Positions 17,513-27,107 are shown, counted from the stretch's first letter. The stretch is DNA of 64,000 nucleotides from Jiulongibacter sediminis (GCF_001306455.1 NZ_LGTQ01000006.1:806001-870000), one strand, 5' to 3'. The notes: generated by a model from the letters alone, not told the origin. Made by a program: numbers and translations.

Positions 17513-19336
17513 ATGAACACTTACTTCAAACTTCTTTCCTACGCCGGCCGGTTACGCAATTTTGTCATTCCATTTCTGTTCACTTCGGCTATTTCGGCTT
17601 TGGCGGGTGTTCTGAATCTGGTTTTGATTAAACCTATGCTTGATATTCTCTTTGGGCAGGTGGCTGAGGAAACATTACAAGCCATGCTTGTTCGTCCCGA
17701 CGGAATCAACCCTATCGATTGGTTTAACTTCTATTTCGCTTCCTACTTTGTAGAAGGAGGCAAGTTTGCTGCTTTGCAGTTCGTTTGTGCCTTTTTGGTA
17801 ATCGGTATTTTTCTGACCAATTTGTTTCGTTACCTGAGCAACAGGTTATTAGAAGGTTTTAAGGTCAATATGGTGGCAAATTTGCGACAGGCCATTTTTG
17901 ATAAGTCGCTCAGTCTTCATCTTGGTTTTTTCAATAACGAACGCAAAGGAAACCTGATTTCCAGAATTACCACCGATGTTCAGGAGGTGGAAAATAGCAT
18001 TGGAAATACCTTTTCGGCAGGTATCAAAGAACTTCTTCTCCTGGTTGGCTATTTGGTCGCTCTCTTCTATCTATCAGTCAAATTGACACTCTTTTCACTT
18101 ATCGTGATTCCGATTACCGGTGGTTTTCTGGGTTTTATCGTTAAAAGGCTCAGACAAGATGCCGGAGAAGGTCAAAATCGGCTGGCCAACCTCATTTCGG
18201 TGATGGATGAGGCCTATGGCGGAATGCGGGTCGTGAAGGCGTTTGTGGCTGAGAAGTTTGTAGGCGATCGCTTCAAAGCGGAAAACCAAGGATATAAAAG
18301 ATCAATCTTTTCCTACGCCGTTCGACGTGAGCTAGCAAATCCAGTTTCGGAAGTTATCGGTGTAACTATGGTGGCTTCCTTGCTTCTGTTTGGTGGTAGC
18401 CTTGTTTTAAGAGAAGAGGGCGGTATGGACGCCTCCACTTTTCTCGCCTATATCGCTTTGTTCTCTCAGGTGGTAAGGCCGGCCAAAGAAATCGCACAGG
18501 CTTTTTCTACTTCGCAACGTGGAATTGCCGCCGGCGAACGTATTTTGAGTTTACTCGGTCAAAAGGCAGCTATTTCAGAAAATAAAGACTCAATCGACCT
18601 CAATGATTTCTCAAAAGAGATCAACTTCAAAAATGTCAATTTTGAGTATGAAACCGGAACTCCTGTTTTAAAAGATATCAATTTTCAACTTTCAAAAGGC
18701 AAGACCATAGCTTTGGTAGGCCCATCCGGTGGTGGGAAATCAACCTTAGCCGATTTAGTGCCTCGCTTTTTTGACCCTACATCGGGTATCATTGAAATCG
18801 ACGGGAATAACCTTAAAAATGTTTCTCAAGAATCGCTTCGTAAACTAATGGGGATTGTGACTCAGGAGGCAATTCTTTTCAATGATACCATTGCTCATAA
18901 TATCACCTTTGGGATTGAAGCCACACAAGAAGAAATAGAACATGCGGCCCGAATTGCGAATGCTCATGAGTTCATAAAAGAACAGCCGAACGGTTATGAA
19001 ACAATAATCGGTGACCGTGGAACAAAGCTCTCAGGCGGACAAAGACAGCGAATCTCCATTGCCCGGGCTATTCTTCAAAATCCACCGATTTTAATCCTTG
19101 ACGAAGCTACCTCAGCACTCGATACCGAATCTGAGAAACTGGTTCAAGATGCTCTAACTCAGCTGATGGAAAATAGAACTACCCTTGTCATCGCCCATCG
19201 CCTAAGCACCATCCAGGCTGCCAATGAAATTCTGGTTATCCAAAACGGACAAATCATTGAAAGAGGCACGCACTCCACACTTCTGGAGAATGAGAGAGGG
19301 GTTTACAGGAAGCTTGTGGAATTGCAGGAGGTTTAA
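17513..19336 (+). CDS. ABC exporter, fused permease and ATPase (MsbA/MdlB-like)
   Basis: A 607-residue half transporter that would work as a homodimer in the inner membrane. The type IV exporter membrane domain spans about residues 10-340. The nucleotide-binding domain has Walker A GPSGGGKST near residue 401, signature LSGGQRQR near 505, Walker B ILILDEATSALD and the switch His in VIAHRLS. The sequence is close to lipid A/multidrug exporters of the MsbA group, but the substrate is not certain. It stands alone, divergent from the lipoprotein pair and convergent with the beta-barrel gene. Confidence 0.9.
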   Translation: MNTYFKLLSYAGRLRNFVIPFLFTSAISALAGVLNLVLIKPMLDILFGQVAEETLQAMLVRPDGINPIDWFNFYFASYFVEGGKFAALQFVCAFLVIGIFLTNLFRYLSNRLLEGFKVNMVANLRQAIFDKSLSLHLGFFNNERKGNLISRITTDVQEVENSIGNTFSAGIKELLLLVGYLVALFYLSVKLTLFSLIVIPITGGFLGFIVKRLRQDAGEGQNRLANLISVMDEAYGGMRVVKAFVAEKFVGDRFKAENQGYKRSIFSYAVRRELANPVSEVIGVTMVASLLLFGGSLVLREEGGMDASTFLAYIALFSQVVRPAKEIAQAFSTSQRGIAAGERILSLLGQKAAISENKDSIDLNDFSKEINFKNVNFEYETGTPVLKDINFQLSKGKTIALVGPSGGGKSTLADLVPRFFDPTSGIIEIDGNNLKNVSQESLRKLMGIVTQEAILFNDTIAHNITFGIEATQEEIEHAARIANAHEFIKEQPNGYETIIGDRGTKLSGGQRQRISIARAILQNPPILILDEATSALDTESEKLVQDALTQLMENRTTLVIAHRLSTIQAANEILVIQNGQIIERGTHSTLLENERGVYRKLVELQEV

Positions 19337-19378
19337 AAACCTTCAGAGCCCATAAAGTATCTTGAAATGATCACCTTT

Positions 19379-22111
19379 TTATATCCTGATCACATTTACA
19401 GGCTGCTCTTTAAAGCCTTTAATGCTGTAGCTCAGGCCCAGCATGAAGTATCTGCCGAGGACGTTGGTTTGGTTTACTTCATTAAAATTCAGGCTACTTG
19501 TTCGGTTAATGTCCTGATTTTTGTTCAGCAAGTCAAAGGCCGTGGCAGTTAATCTGAATTTGCGGGTTTTGTCTAAAAAGAAGGAGGCTGATGCCTGCCA
19601 AAGGGGCACTTTGTAAGTGCTTTCTGAAAAGGATTGACTCAAAAATTGATAGTCAAAATTGGTTTTCAAAGTGAATCGTTCGCCCAGAGAGAGACCACCT
19701 TCTGCGTAAATAGTTTGCTCTTTATAGAATTGGTTTAGTTCGGTATTCGCCGAGAAACGGCTATCACTTCTGTAAAACTGAAAACCAGCCAGAAGGTCCA
19801 CAATTTCTTTCTTACGATTCTCAATGCTCAAATTGAGACCTTTCCCGAATACGTTAGTCTGGTTTACCAGATTGTTGACAGGGCTTTTCCCTTGCGAGTA
19901 GTTACCTCTAAGCGTTATTTTATATTTGATTTTCAGGGGTTTAAGCGGGCTGCTAAATTCTGTTCGGGCATTAAGGCTACTTTCAGATGGTGTATTAACC
20001 GGGCTCATGGTTCGTACCAGTTGGTCATTGATACTAATAGCATTATTGATTTTTTGAAACGTATGCCTGGCTCTCAGGTTGATATAAAACATCCTGAAAT
20101 TAAAAGCATCATACCGCATGAAAGAACTATAGAAACTATGCTCGTATTCTGGCCTTAGATTCGGGTTTCCCACATAAATATTTAATGGATTTGCATTATT
20201 AACAGCAGGCTGAAGCTGCAGTAAAGAAGGTTCCCGCATGTCTGTAAAATAACGCAGAATGAGGTTGCCATTATTCTCTGACCTATGTTCCAGAACTCCG
20301 CTGGGTAGTAAGGCCTGAAAGGTATTCCTGAAGTCACTATTTTCTGCATTTATCTTTCCTTTTTGCAACGCACTTTCATAGTTCATGGCGAGTGTAAGTC
20401 GGGTCTTTTTATTATTTTGACTGTACTTCAGTCCACCCGTCTTGCTTATATAATCTCTTCTAAACCAGTTTGATAGGTCAGAGTTGCTGATCAGTTGATT
20501 ATTGATAATATCATAGTAGTCATTTTGGCTGTCGTTGTTTTCATCTGTTATTGCGGCCGAGAATTCTATAAACTTTTTGCTGGCAATGGGTTCCACAAAG
20601 GCGGTTCGTACGGAGTAGCTATTTCCGCGATTTGTCATTTGTTGGTTCTGAAGTAAAACCTGAACAATCGGCGGCATTTCAAAAAGTGTGTTTTTACTAT
20701 CAATGCCTGCTTCAGAAGTATTATCGTTCAGTCTAAGATTGCTGTCAAAAACCAGGGATCGGCCACTTTTTGAGAATTTTCGCATATAGGTCAAATATGG
20801 ATTAATGCTGTATCGGCTGGCTTTGATTTCATTTTCTCCCCGACTTTCATTGATCAGTCGTTCCTCTGAATATCGGCTGCTATTTGAGAATGTATTGGTC
20901 AGGCGGTTGTTACCTACAGCTCCGTTTAACCTGAAAATGAGTTGGTGGAATGGGTTGAATTTAGTTTTGAGTCTGACGTTGAAATTGACGCCCCCGGTGC
21001 CTGAAAGCTGCTCTGCTTCTGACGAGGTTAGATAACTTCCATTCTTCAGAAAATTCTCTCTGGAACTATTACTTATCAGGTTAGTTTCAAAAGAGTTATA
21101 AAAGGCACTGGCATCTATTGTAGTTTTTTTTCCTATGGAATTGGAAGTGTTCATTCCCCCTGCCCAAGTCTTTTGTATCCCTTGATTTTGATCCATTCCT
21201 ACAGGTAGGTTGCCATCGTTAAGATTGAGATTCAAACCACCCGACATGACTGCTCCCAGTCCACCCATAAACTGGAAATACTCATCCATTGAGAATCCTT
21301 GCTCATTGATGTTGTTCGCTAAACCAATGAATGATAGCCTATTATTCGGTGAAAAACGATTAATATTGGCTCTGCCTTTGAACCTTTCACCGGAGCCACT
21401 GGCCAGCTCTGCCGTACCAAAATACCCGGCTTTTTTGCCCTCTTTCAGTTTTAGATTAATGGTGCGTTCATCCAGACCATCTGCAATACCGGTAAACTCA
21501 GCCATGTCAGACTTCTTGTCAAAAACCTGTACCTCGTCCACGGCATCTGCATCCAGATTTTTAGTCGCAATACGGGTATCTGTGCCAAAAAACTCCTTGC
21601 CGTCCACCAGCACCCTGTCCACGTCTTCGCCAAAAGCTTTCACCGAACCGTCTCGCTGAACTTCGAGGCCTGGAAGCTTTTTGAGAAGGTCTTCCACCAC
21701 ATCGCCTTCTTTTGTTTTAAAAGCTTTGGTATTGTAGTTTACTGTATCTCCGTCAACAATCATTGGGCTCAGTTCGCCTTTAACTACAAGATCTTCCAAA
21801 GCGATGCTTCGCTCTTTTAGGATAATAGTGCCTAAATCTATACCTCGACCGGTGTATTTAACCAAGGTATATTCGTTTTCATAGCCCAGAAATGAAGCCT
21901 GTAGAATAAAGCTTCCGTTACCGGGAGGATTTAGCATAAACTGCCCTTCACTATCCGTTGTGGCAAAGGAGGTCAAGGTGGAATCTCTCTCTGTCAAAAG
22001 TACCACAGATGCAGAAAGAAGTGGCTTTTCGGACTGATCTTTCACAGTTCCTGTGATCTGCTGAGACCAGCCCGAAAAGGAAATAAATAAAAAGAGTAAT
22101 AGCTTTTTCAA
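19379..22111 (-). CDS. TonB-dependent-receptor-like outer membrane beta-barrel protein
   Basis: From a TTG at 22111 it is 910 residues with a good signal peptide (MKKLLLFLFISFSGWSQ). The frame is open to another TTG at 22153, but that would overlap the upstream gene. Residues about 18-100 are a carboxypeptidase-regulatory-like domain (ITGTVKDQSEKPLLSASV). A plug-like domain follows (GDVVEDLLKKLPGLEVQRDGSV, VDRVLVDGKEFF, DAVDEVQVFDKKSD). The rest is a barrel of the outer-membrane-beta-barrel family (NPNLRPEYEHSF, LGLSYSIKGF). It follows the GLPGLI gene by 25 bases, a recurrent Bacteroidota pair. The ligand is unknown; import or assembly is possible. Confidence 0.85.
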   Translation of the reverse strand: MKKLLLFLFISFSGWSQQITGTVKDQSEKPLLSASVVLLTERDSTLTSFATTDSEGQFMLNPPGNGSFILQASFLGYENEYTLVKYTGRGIDLGTIILKERSIALEDLVVKGELSPMIVDGDTVNYNTKAFKTKEGDVVEDLLKKLPGLEVQRDGSVKAFGEDVDRVLVDGKEFFGTDTRIATKNLDADAVDEVQVFDKKSDMAEFTGIADGLDERTINLKLKEGKKAGYFGTAELASGSGERFKGRANINRFSPNNRLSFIGLANNINEQGFSMDEYFQFMGGLGAVMSGGLNLNLNDGNLPVGMDQNQGIQKTWAGGMNTSNSIGKKTTIDASAFYNSFETNLISNSSRENFLKNGSYLTSSEAEQLSGTGGVNFNVRLKTKFNPFHQLIFRLNGAVGNNRLTNTFSNSSRYSEERLINESRGENEIKASRYSINPYLTYMRKFSKSGRSLVFDSNLRLNDNTSEAGIDSKNTLFEMPPIVQVLLQNQQMTNRGNSYSVRTAFVEPIASKKFIEFSAAITDENNDSQNDYYDIINNQLISNSDLSNWFRRDYISKTGGLKYSQNNKKTRLTLAMNYESALQKGKINAENSDFRNTFQALLPSGVLEHRSENNGNLILRYFTDMREPSLLQLQPAVNNANPLNIYVGNPNLRPEYEHSFYSSFMRYDAFNFRMFYINLRARHTFQKINNAISINDQLVRTMSPVNTPSESSLNARTEFSSPLKPLKIKYKITLRGNYSQGKSPVNNLVNQTNVFGKGLNLSIENRKKEIVDLLAGFQFYRSDSRFSANTELNQFYKEQTIYAEGGLSLGERFTLKTNFDYQFLSQSFSESTYKVPLWQASASFFLDKTRKFRLTATAFDLLNKNQDINRTSSLNFNEVNQTNVLGRYFMLGLSYSIKGFKEQPVNVIRI

Positions 22112-22136
22112 TGGTTTTCGATTTGTGTTTTTGGAC

Positions 22137-22877
22137 TTAATCGCGTTCCTCAATAATCATCATCACGTTACCGCCGGCCCCGCGTTTGGCTCCCATCTCT
22201 TTCATTTTTTCGTCCCTGATTTTCTCAAATTCGTTTCGGTTCACCTTTTTACCTTCAGATGGCTTTTCAAATGCGAAACCAGCAGGCAAGTCTTCCATCT
22301 TTGTGGCAGTAAGCATCCGCTGTCCGTTATCTACTTCTATCGCCAGTACCATTCCCGGTAGCCCGGAGTAGCCATTTGGCCCTACACTAATTGGAATCTG
22401 AGGGGTAAACCAGGCGATTACCTGCTGGGTAGTATCGATGAGGGTTGCTTTCTGACAATCAAAGCCTAGCACCTTTTTTTGTTTGGCATCCAATTTCCAT
22501 TTTCGGGTGTTCAGTTTGTCAACGATGAGAAATTCTTTGCCCATGAATTCCTGATATTGAAGCAGTTGATTGTTTTTCAAATTGGTGTAGACATTGGTTT
22601 CCGGCACTCCAAAAATCATCTCAAAGTCATTTCCGTCTTCTTCATGCCTTATTTCTAAATCTTCATTTTTTCCTTGCTCATTCCTGAAAAGACTTTCGTT
22701 TTCGTTATAGTAGAGTACCTTGAACATATCCCGTGAAGTTGGCATGAGCTGCCTGAATGCCTCATTATCAGGTCCATCAGGTAGCTGTAATTTCATGGTT
22801 TCGGTATAATAGATCGCACCGGTTTTTTGTGCAAAAAGAGCAGAGCTGCAGAGCAGCAAAATCAATAATTTTTTCAT
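22137..22877 (-). CDS. GLPGLI family secreted protein
   Basis: A 246-residue exported protein with a signal peptide (MKKLLILLLCSSALFAQ) and the family hallmark in YSGLPGMVLAIEVDNGQ. WKLDAKQKKVLGFDCQKAT, then IAWFTPQIPISVGPNGYSGLPG, is the conserved core. The function of GLPGLI proteins is not established. They are often found beside TonB-like barrels, as here. The C-terminus is basic and Met/Gly-rich (KMKEMGAKRGAGGNVMM). It is transcribed away from a two-component system across a region with phased GGTTAA repeats. Confidence 0.9.
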   Translation of the reverse strand: MKKLLILLLCSSALFAQKTGAIYYTETMKLQLPDGPDNEAFRQLMPTSRDMFKVLYYNENESLFRNEQGKNEDLEIRHEEDGNDFEMIFGVPETNVYTNLKNNQLLQYQEFMGKEFLIVDKLNTRKWKLDAKQKKVLGFDCQKATLIDTTQQVIAWFTPQIPISVGPNGYSGLPGMVLAIEVDNGQRMLTATKMEDLPAGFAFEKPSEGKKVNRNEFEKIRDEKMKEMGAKRGAGGNVMMIIEERD

Positions 22878-22950
22878 TGTCTGTAATTGTTAAATTGGTT
22901 TCAGGTATGTCAAAACCCTCGATGCAAAAGTATTTTTGACACATTACAGA

Positions 22951-22990
22951 TCAGGTTAATGAACCTTGATATAAGGTTAATTAAGGTTAA
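22951..22990. promoter_or_regulatory. Three phased TxAGGTTAA repeats in a divergent promoter region
   Basis: TCAGGTTAAT (22951), TAAGGTTAAT (22972) and TAAGGTTAA (22982) are direct repeats spaced 21 and 10 bases apart, so all three face the same side of the helix. Such tandem, helix-phased repeats are typical of sites for OmpR-type response regulators. They lie between the GLPGLI operon and the histidine kinase/response regulator operon. Confidence 0.55.
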
Positions 22991-23019
22991 AGCCCTGCAA
23001 TCTTGCCGGAGAGAACGTG

Positions 23020-23027
23020 TACTTTTG
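23020..23027 (+). promoter_or_regulatory. Candidate -7 box for the two-component operon
   Basis: TACTTTTG matches TAnnTTTG and ends 13 bases before the kinase ATG. The mRNA leader would be very short. The box is followed by TTGAC-ctgaa-GTCAA, a small inverted repeat. No -33 TTG is seen at the standard spacing; the GGTTAA repeats end 29 bases upstream, where an activator could stand in for it. Confidence 0.4.
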
Positions 23028-23040
23028 ACCTGAAGTCAAC

Positions 23041-24561
23041 ATGAAAAAGAATAAATCAACTTCCTGGTTTTTAGGGCAATGGCCCGCCCTTCTCAGTCTG
23101 CTTTTACTGGGCACGTTTTTGGGCTATTATCTCTATGCAAGCTTCCAGACTGAGAAAAAGCGTGTGGAACGTGAAATGAGCTACATATTTTCGGACGCCG
23201 TTAGGCAGGTGGAAGATGGCTTAATTAAGCATTTGGTTTTTCTTTCTGATGGGAAGGACAAATCTAGTCTTCAGACAGTCAACCTAAGGGGACCTGTCGG
23301 TTCAGCTCCTGGTAGAGTAAAAATAAGAGAAGAGATTATCGGTGACAGTCTGCCCAGACATATCGAAATGGAGGTTAACGATTTCAAATATGTGGATATA
23401 CGACGTGATACTATTTCGAAGGATGAGCACCAGCTGTTTGTAAAGAAAAAGGTGGGAGACGAGGTAGAGGAAATAAATTTTACCACGTCTGCCAAAGAAA
23501 TTACAGGAATGCTCTCCTGGTGGGAGGGAATGTCATCTGATTCTTCGGGTAGGATAACAAATTCAGGAGATTCTACCTTTAGTCTGGAGAAATACAGGCC
23601 TCTTATTGTGTCAAAAATGAAAGAAGAGCTTTCAAAAGATAGTCTAAAACTCACCTTTCAATTATTAACCGATTCCCTAAGCTCCAATTCAAATCATATC
23701 ATTGCGTCGTATAGGGATATAGGTTCAGGAGAACGAATGGAGCTGGAAATGGCAGGGAATTTCTGGCAAATCTGCAAGAACATTCTGCCACAGATTTTGA
23801 CCACTCTGGCCCTGTTTTGTTTTGTTGGTTTGTCTTATTTTTTGATGAATCGTCAATACCGTAAAAGTCGTGAGCTACTGGTATTTCAAAATGACTTCAT
23901 CAGTAATATGACCCATGAACTTAAAACACCAATGGCCACGATGAATGTAGCTCTGGAGGCTCTGCAAAACTTTGGGATAGAGAAAGAGGAGCAGCGAAGC
24001 GAATATCTTCAAATAGCCAGAACGGAAGCTCAAAAACTTGGAGGACTGGTAGATAAAGCCCTTTCGGTATCAAAAATGAGTGGTCAAAACATTAATGAAG
24101 AAACGGAGCAAATTGAGCTCAAAAGTTGGTTGACCGAAATTCTCAACCCAATAAAGTTATTGGCGAAAGAGTCTAATTCAGTAATTCTTCTGGAAGCAGA
24201 ATCTGAGGTTAAAATTAAAACTCAGCCAGAGGTTTTGAAAAGTATTTTGGTCAACCTCATTGACAATGCATTAAAATACTGTGATGCTGCAAACCCTGAG
24301 GTCAAAATTGATTTCGATAAGTCCTCAAAAGAGGTTGAAATCACTGTTTCAGATAATGGTAGTCCTATTCCGGTAAACCAGCGGGAATTGATTTTTCAAA
24401 AATTCTATCGCATTCCTTCAGCGGGTGAAACGTACAGGGTCAAGGGACATGGGCTTGGACTTTATTTGGTGAAAGAACTCTCAAAACAGCTCGGTGGCAA
24501 AGTCAGGCTAAAAGTCACTGATTCATCGAACAACTTTATCGTCTCACTGCCTTATGCTTAA
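23041..24561 (+). CDS. Sensor histidine kinase of a two-component system
   Basis: Inner-membrane sensor of 506 residues. Transmembrane segment 1 is at about 13-35 and segment 2 at about 245-268, with a periplasmic sensor domain of about 205 residues between them that I cannot assign to a family. No HAMP domain is obvious. The HisKA box has H292 in SNMTHELKTPM, followed by the N box NLIDNALKYC, G1 SDNGSPI and G2 GHGLGLYLVKEL, so the kinase is complete. It overlaps the response regulator by 8 bases, which implies a coupled pair. Divergent GLPGLI/beta-barrel genes are probable targets. Confidence 0.93.
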   Translation: MKKNKSTSWFLGQWPALLSLLLLGTFLGYYLYASFQTEKKRVEREMSYIFSDAVRQVEDGLIKHLVFLSDGKDKSSLQTVNLRGPVGSAPGRVKIREEIIGDSLPRHIEMEVNDFKYVDIRRDTISKDEHQLFVKKKVGDEVEEINFTTSAKEITGMLSWWEGMSSDSSGRITNSGDSTFSLEKYRPLIVSKMKEELSKDSLKLTFQLLTDSLSSNSNHIIASYRDIGSGERMELEMAGNFWQICKNILPQILTTLALFCFVGLSYFLMNRQYRKSRELLVFQNDFISNMTHELKTPMATMNVALEALQNFGIEKEEQRSEYLQIARTEAQKLGGLVDKALSVSKMSGQNINEETEQIELKSWLTEILNPIKLLAKESNSVILLEAESEVKIKTQPEVLKSILVNLIDNALKYCDAANPEVKIDFDKSSKEVEITVSDNGSPIPVNQRELIFQKFYRIPSAGETYRVKGHGLGLYLVKELSKQLGGKVRLKVTDSSNNFIVSLPYA

Positions 24562-25240
24562 AGTATTGTATCTGGAAGATGAACCATCACTGGCCAAAAT
24601 AGTGGTCGAAACGCTTCAGAGCAGAGGGATGGAAATTTTACATCTCAAAACGGGCGAAAGGGCTCTTGAAACAGTTCAGGTTTTTCACCCTGACGTTTGC
24701 GTTTTCGATGTCATGTTACCGGGAAAGGATGGTTTTGAAACCGGCGTACAGTTCAGAGGGGCAGGTGTAGAGACTCCAATTCTTTTTCTAACCGCCAAAA
24801 GTCTGACGGAAGACGTACTAAAAGGCTTTAAATCAGGCGGAAACGATTATCTCAAAAAACCATTTAGCCTTGAGGAACTCATAGTGCGTATAGAAAACCT
24901 GCACCATCTTCATTCCAGAGAAGAGGAAGCATTTAAAAGGCCTCCCGAAATCAAACTGGGGGATTTCACCTTTGACCCCAAGAAACAGATAATTCAAGGC
25001 CCTGAAAAGGTACAAAGCCTGTCTTTCAGAGAAACACAGCTTCTGCTCATGCTGGCTTCAAAAAAGGGAGAAATAGTCTCAAGAAAAGACATTTTAGACA
25101 CCATCTGGGGAGATGATCATTTCTTTAATTCACGAAATCTCGATGTTTATATCACCCGGCTTAGAGGGTACTTCAAGTCTTCAGATTCAGTTCAGATTAT
25201 TACACTGAAAGGTGTAGGGTATAGGTTATGTACTGATTGA
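24554..25240 (+). CDS. OmpR/PhoB-type response regulator
   Basis: A 228-residue DNA-binding regulator. The receiver domain (about 1-118) has the acidic pocket E8-D9, phospho-acceptor D52 in VCVFDVMLPGKDG, T80 and K102 followed by Pro. The C-terminal winged helix (about 130-228) ends with SRKDILDTIWGDDHFFNSRNLDVYITRLRGYF and a final hairpin (IITLKGVGYRL). It is translated in overlap with the kinase. The likely binding site is the phased GGTTAA array upstream of the kinase gene. Confidence 0.95.
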   Translation: MLKVLYLEDEPSLAKIVVETLQSRGMEILHLKTGERALETVQVFHPDVCVFDVMLPGKDGFETGVQFRGAGVETPILFLTAKSLTEDVLKGFKSGGNDYLKKPFSLEELIVRIENLHHLHSREEEAFKRPPEIKLGDFTFDPKKQIIQGPEKVQSLSFRETQLLLMLASKKGEIVSRKDILDTIWGDDHFFNSRNLDVYITRLRGYFKSSDSVQIITLKGVGYRLCTD

Positions 25241-25259
25241 AATTTGAAAAGCCAGAGTT

Positions 25260-26108
25260 TCAATACCCCCACACCACTACCCTGCTTTTCTTATTGCCTA
25301 AATCCAACGGGAGGGTTTTGATTTCGGCGACTCCGTTCTTTTTGAGTGTTTTGTAGAGGTCTTTGAGGTTTTCTTTTTTAGAAACCAGAGAGGAGAACCA
25401 TTTGATCTGATCTTTGAAGAATTTACTTTGAAAGGCTATATCGTTGATGAATTTTTTCTCGCCTCCCGGGCACCAGAGTTCATGACCTCGTCCACCGAAA
25501 TTTCGGGTATTTTTGGTCTTTAGGTTTGAGGATTTTTGTTGTGCAGCATCTTCAGCTTCTTTAGCAGATTCATAGAAGGGCGGATTACAAAACATTAGGT
25601 CAAAATATTCACCCTCTTTGACGATTCCTCTGAAAATATCACGAGGATTTGACTGTTTTCGGAGGTCAATTTTGTTTTGAAGTTGTGGATTTTCCTTCAC
25701 AATTTTCCGGGTGTTTTCAATGGCTTTTTGGTCAATATCGGCAGCAACGAATTGCCAGTCATATTCCATTACCCCGATGATAGGATAAATGAGGTTAGCC
25801 CCGGTTCCGATGTCCAGACAGTGGATTTTCTGATCTTGTTTTACCTCCAGCAAATCGGCCATGATATGAATATACTCGGCTCGGCCCGGGATGGGTGGGC
25901 AAAGGTAGTTTTCAGGGATATCCCAAAACCTTAGACCATAATAGCTCTTGAGAAGAGATTTGTTTAACTCCTTCACAGCCTTTGGGTCAGCGAAATCAAT
26001 AGTCAATCCTCCACCTGTTTTTTGACGAACATAGGGCGTTAGTGATGGAGAAACCTTCTTCAATTCCTTGAAATTATAAGTCCCTCGATGTTTGTTGGCT
26101 GAATGCAT
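25260..26108 (-). CDS. rlmF: 23S rRNA (adenine(1618)-N6)-methyltransferase RlmF
   Basis: SAM-dependent enzyme that methylates A1618 (E. coli numbering) of 23S rRNA. Length is 282 residues. The family N-terminus (NKHRGTYNFKEL, GGLTIDFADPKAVKELNKSLLKSYYGLRFWDIP, LCPPIPGRAEYIH) is clearly present. The SAM motif DIGTGAN is at 99-105 and the catalytic NPPF at 175-178, followed by the usual RNFGGRGHELWCPGGE segment. It converges with the response regulator gene, with 19 bases between stops. Confidence 0.95.
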   Translation of the reverse strand: MHSANKHRGTYNFKELKKVSPSLTPYVRQKTGGGLTIDFADPKAVKELNKSLLKSYYGLRFWDIPENYLCPPIPGRAEYIHIMADLLEVKQDQKIHCLDIGTGANLIYPIIGVMEYDWQFVAADIDQKAIENTRKIVKENPQLQNKIDLRKQSNPRDIFRGIVKEGEYFDLMFCNPPFYESAKEAEDAAQQKSSNLKTKNTRNFGGRGHELWCPGGEKKFINDIAFQSKFFKDQIKWFSSLVSKKENLKDLYKTLKKNGVAEIKTLPLDLGNKKSRVVVWGY

Positions 26109-26122
26109 ATCCCCGAAATTAA

Positions 26123-26151
26123 AAACACCCGGCCATTTGACCCGGGTGTTT
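26123..26151 (-). terminator. Intrinsic terminator of the DUF2911 gene
   Basis: AAACACCCGG (26123-26132) pairs perfectly with CCGGGTGTTT (26142-26151) across a 9-base loop. Read on the minus strand, the stem is followed by a short T-run, placing it 22 bases after the DUF2911 stop. Confidence 0.8.
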
Positions 26152-26172
26152 CGTATCAGATGCCTGATGGAA

Positions 26173-26997
26173 TTAGTTTAAAGACTTGATCAAAGCTTCG
26201 TTAAGACGAACATAATCCATATTACCGCCTTTTTGAGCAAGATCAAGAGATGCTTTTGCAGCAGCTATGGCCTGAGCTTTATTACCAGCTTTAGCTTCTA
26301 CTTTCGCTAGCAGGTGACGTACCCAGTATGCTTCTGGTTGAGCGTCAGCCGCTTTTCTAGCCCATTCAAGAGCTTTAGCAGTATCTTTTCCATTTTCGAA
26401 ATAGTAGCTGGCTGCCGCAAAATAAGGCTTATTGTCCTTATTCATCACGTTGTCAATCTGAGACATGATCTGGCTGTCAATATCAGCAGTAACGGTTAAA
26501 ACGGCGATGGTTTCATCCCAAAGGAAACTAATATCAGCCGAGTTATTACTCATGTTGTCGATCACAATGGTGAAAGTTTCCATTTCCATAGGCATTGTGA
26601 TTACGTCAGCAGTTACCGTTGTGATCACATTTTCGTCTTTGAAATTGAAAACACTGGTACCTTCTTCACAAAGCAATACTTCCCATGAGTCTTTGCCTGG
26701 GATAGTGATAACAGAGTAGGTTCCGGCTTTGATAGCTTTGCCAGAGATGCTTACATCCTGACCGAAAGTGAAAGTAGTAGGTCCGTTAGCTCCTGTTCTC
26801 CATTTTTCACCATAAGGCACCAGGCTGCCAAAAATATTACGACCCTTCATAGAAGGACGGGAGTAGTTGACTTCAATGCTCGAAAGAGCAAAATCCTGCT
26901 TAATGGTTTGAGAAGGACTTGGAGCTGGAGTTCTCAGGTTTTGTGCACTCACCTGAATGCTGAAAATAAGAGCTAATCCGAAAAGTAATTTTTTCAT
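26173..26997 (-). CDS. DUF2911 domain secreted protein with C-terminal TPR-like helices
   Basis: A 274-residue protein with a signal peptide (MKKLLFGLALIFSIQVSAQ). Residues about 20-170 are DUF2911: SPSQTIKQDFALSSIEVNYSRPSMKGRNIFG, LVPYGEKWRTGANGPTTFTF and AIKAGTYSVITIPGKDSWEVLL are characteristic. Residues about 190-274 are helical and TPR-like (KALEWARKAADAQPEAYWVRHLLAKV). DUF2911 proteins are abundant in Bacteroidota, and their function is unknown. It is monocistronic, ending at a clear terminator. Confidence 0.9.
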   Translation of the reverse strand: MKKLLFGLALIFSIQVSAQNLRTPAPSPSQTIKQDFALSSIEVNYSRPSMKGRNIFGSLVPYGEKWRTGANGPTTFTFGQDVSISGKAIKAGTYSVITIPGKDSWEVLLCEEGTSVFNFKDENVITTVTADVITMPMEMETFTIVIDNMSNNSADISFLWDETIAVLTVTADIDSQIMSQIDNVMNKDNKPYFAAASYYFENGKDTAKALEWARKAADAQPEAYWVRHLLAKVEAKAGNKAQAIAAAKASLDLAQKGGNMDYVRLNEALIKSLN

Positions 26998-27080
26998 TTG
27001 TCTGAATAAGGTTTATTGATTCTCAAAGATAGACAAAAGCATAGGGTATCAATGCTGCATGCTGTAGCAAAAAAATATTA

Positions 27081-27101
27081 GGCTCCTCAAAAAAAGGGGC
27101 C
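27081..27101 (-). terminator. Probable terminator after the META-like lipoprotein gene
   Basis: GGCTCCT (27081-27087) and AGGGGCC (27095-27101) can pair with one weak position around an A-rich loop, and an outer TAGGCT/AGCCTA pair (27079-27084, 27105-27110) overlaps the stop codon. On the minus strand a T-run follows (complement of 27069-27075). Confidence 0.5.
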
Positions 27102-27107
27102 TTCAGC

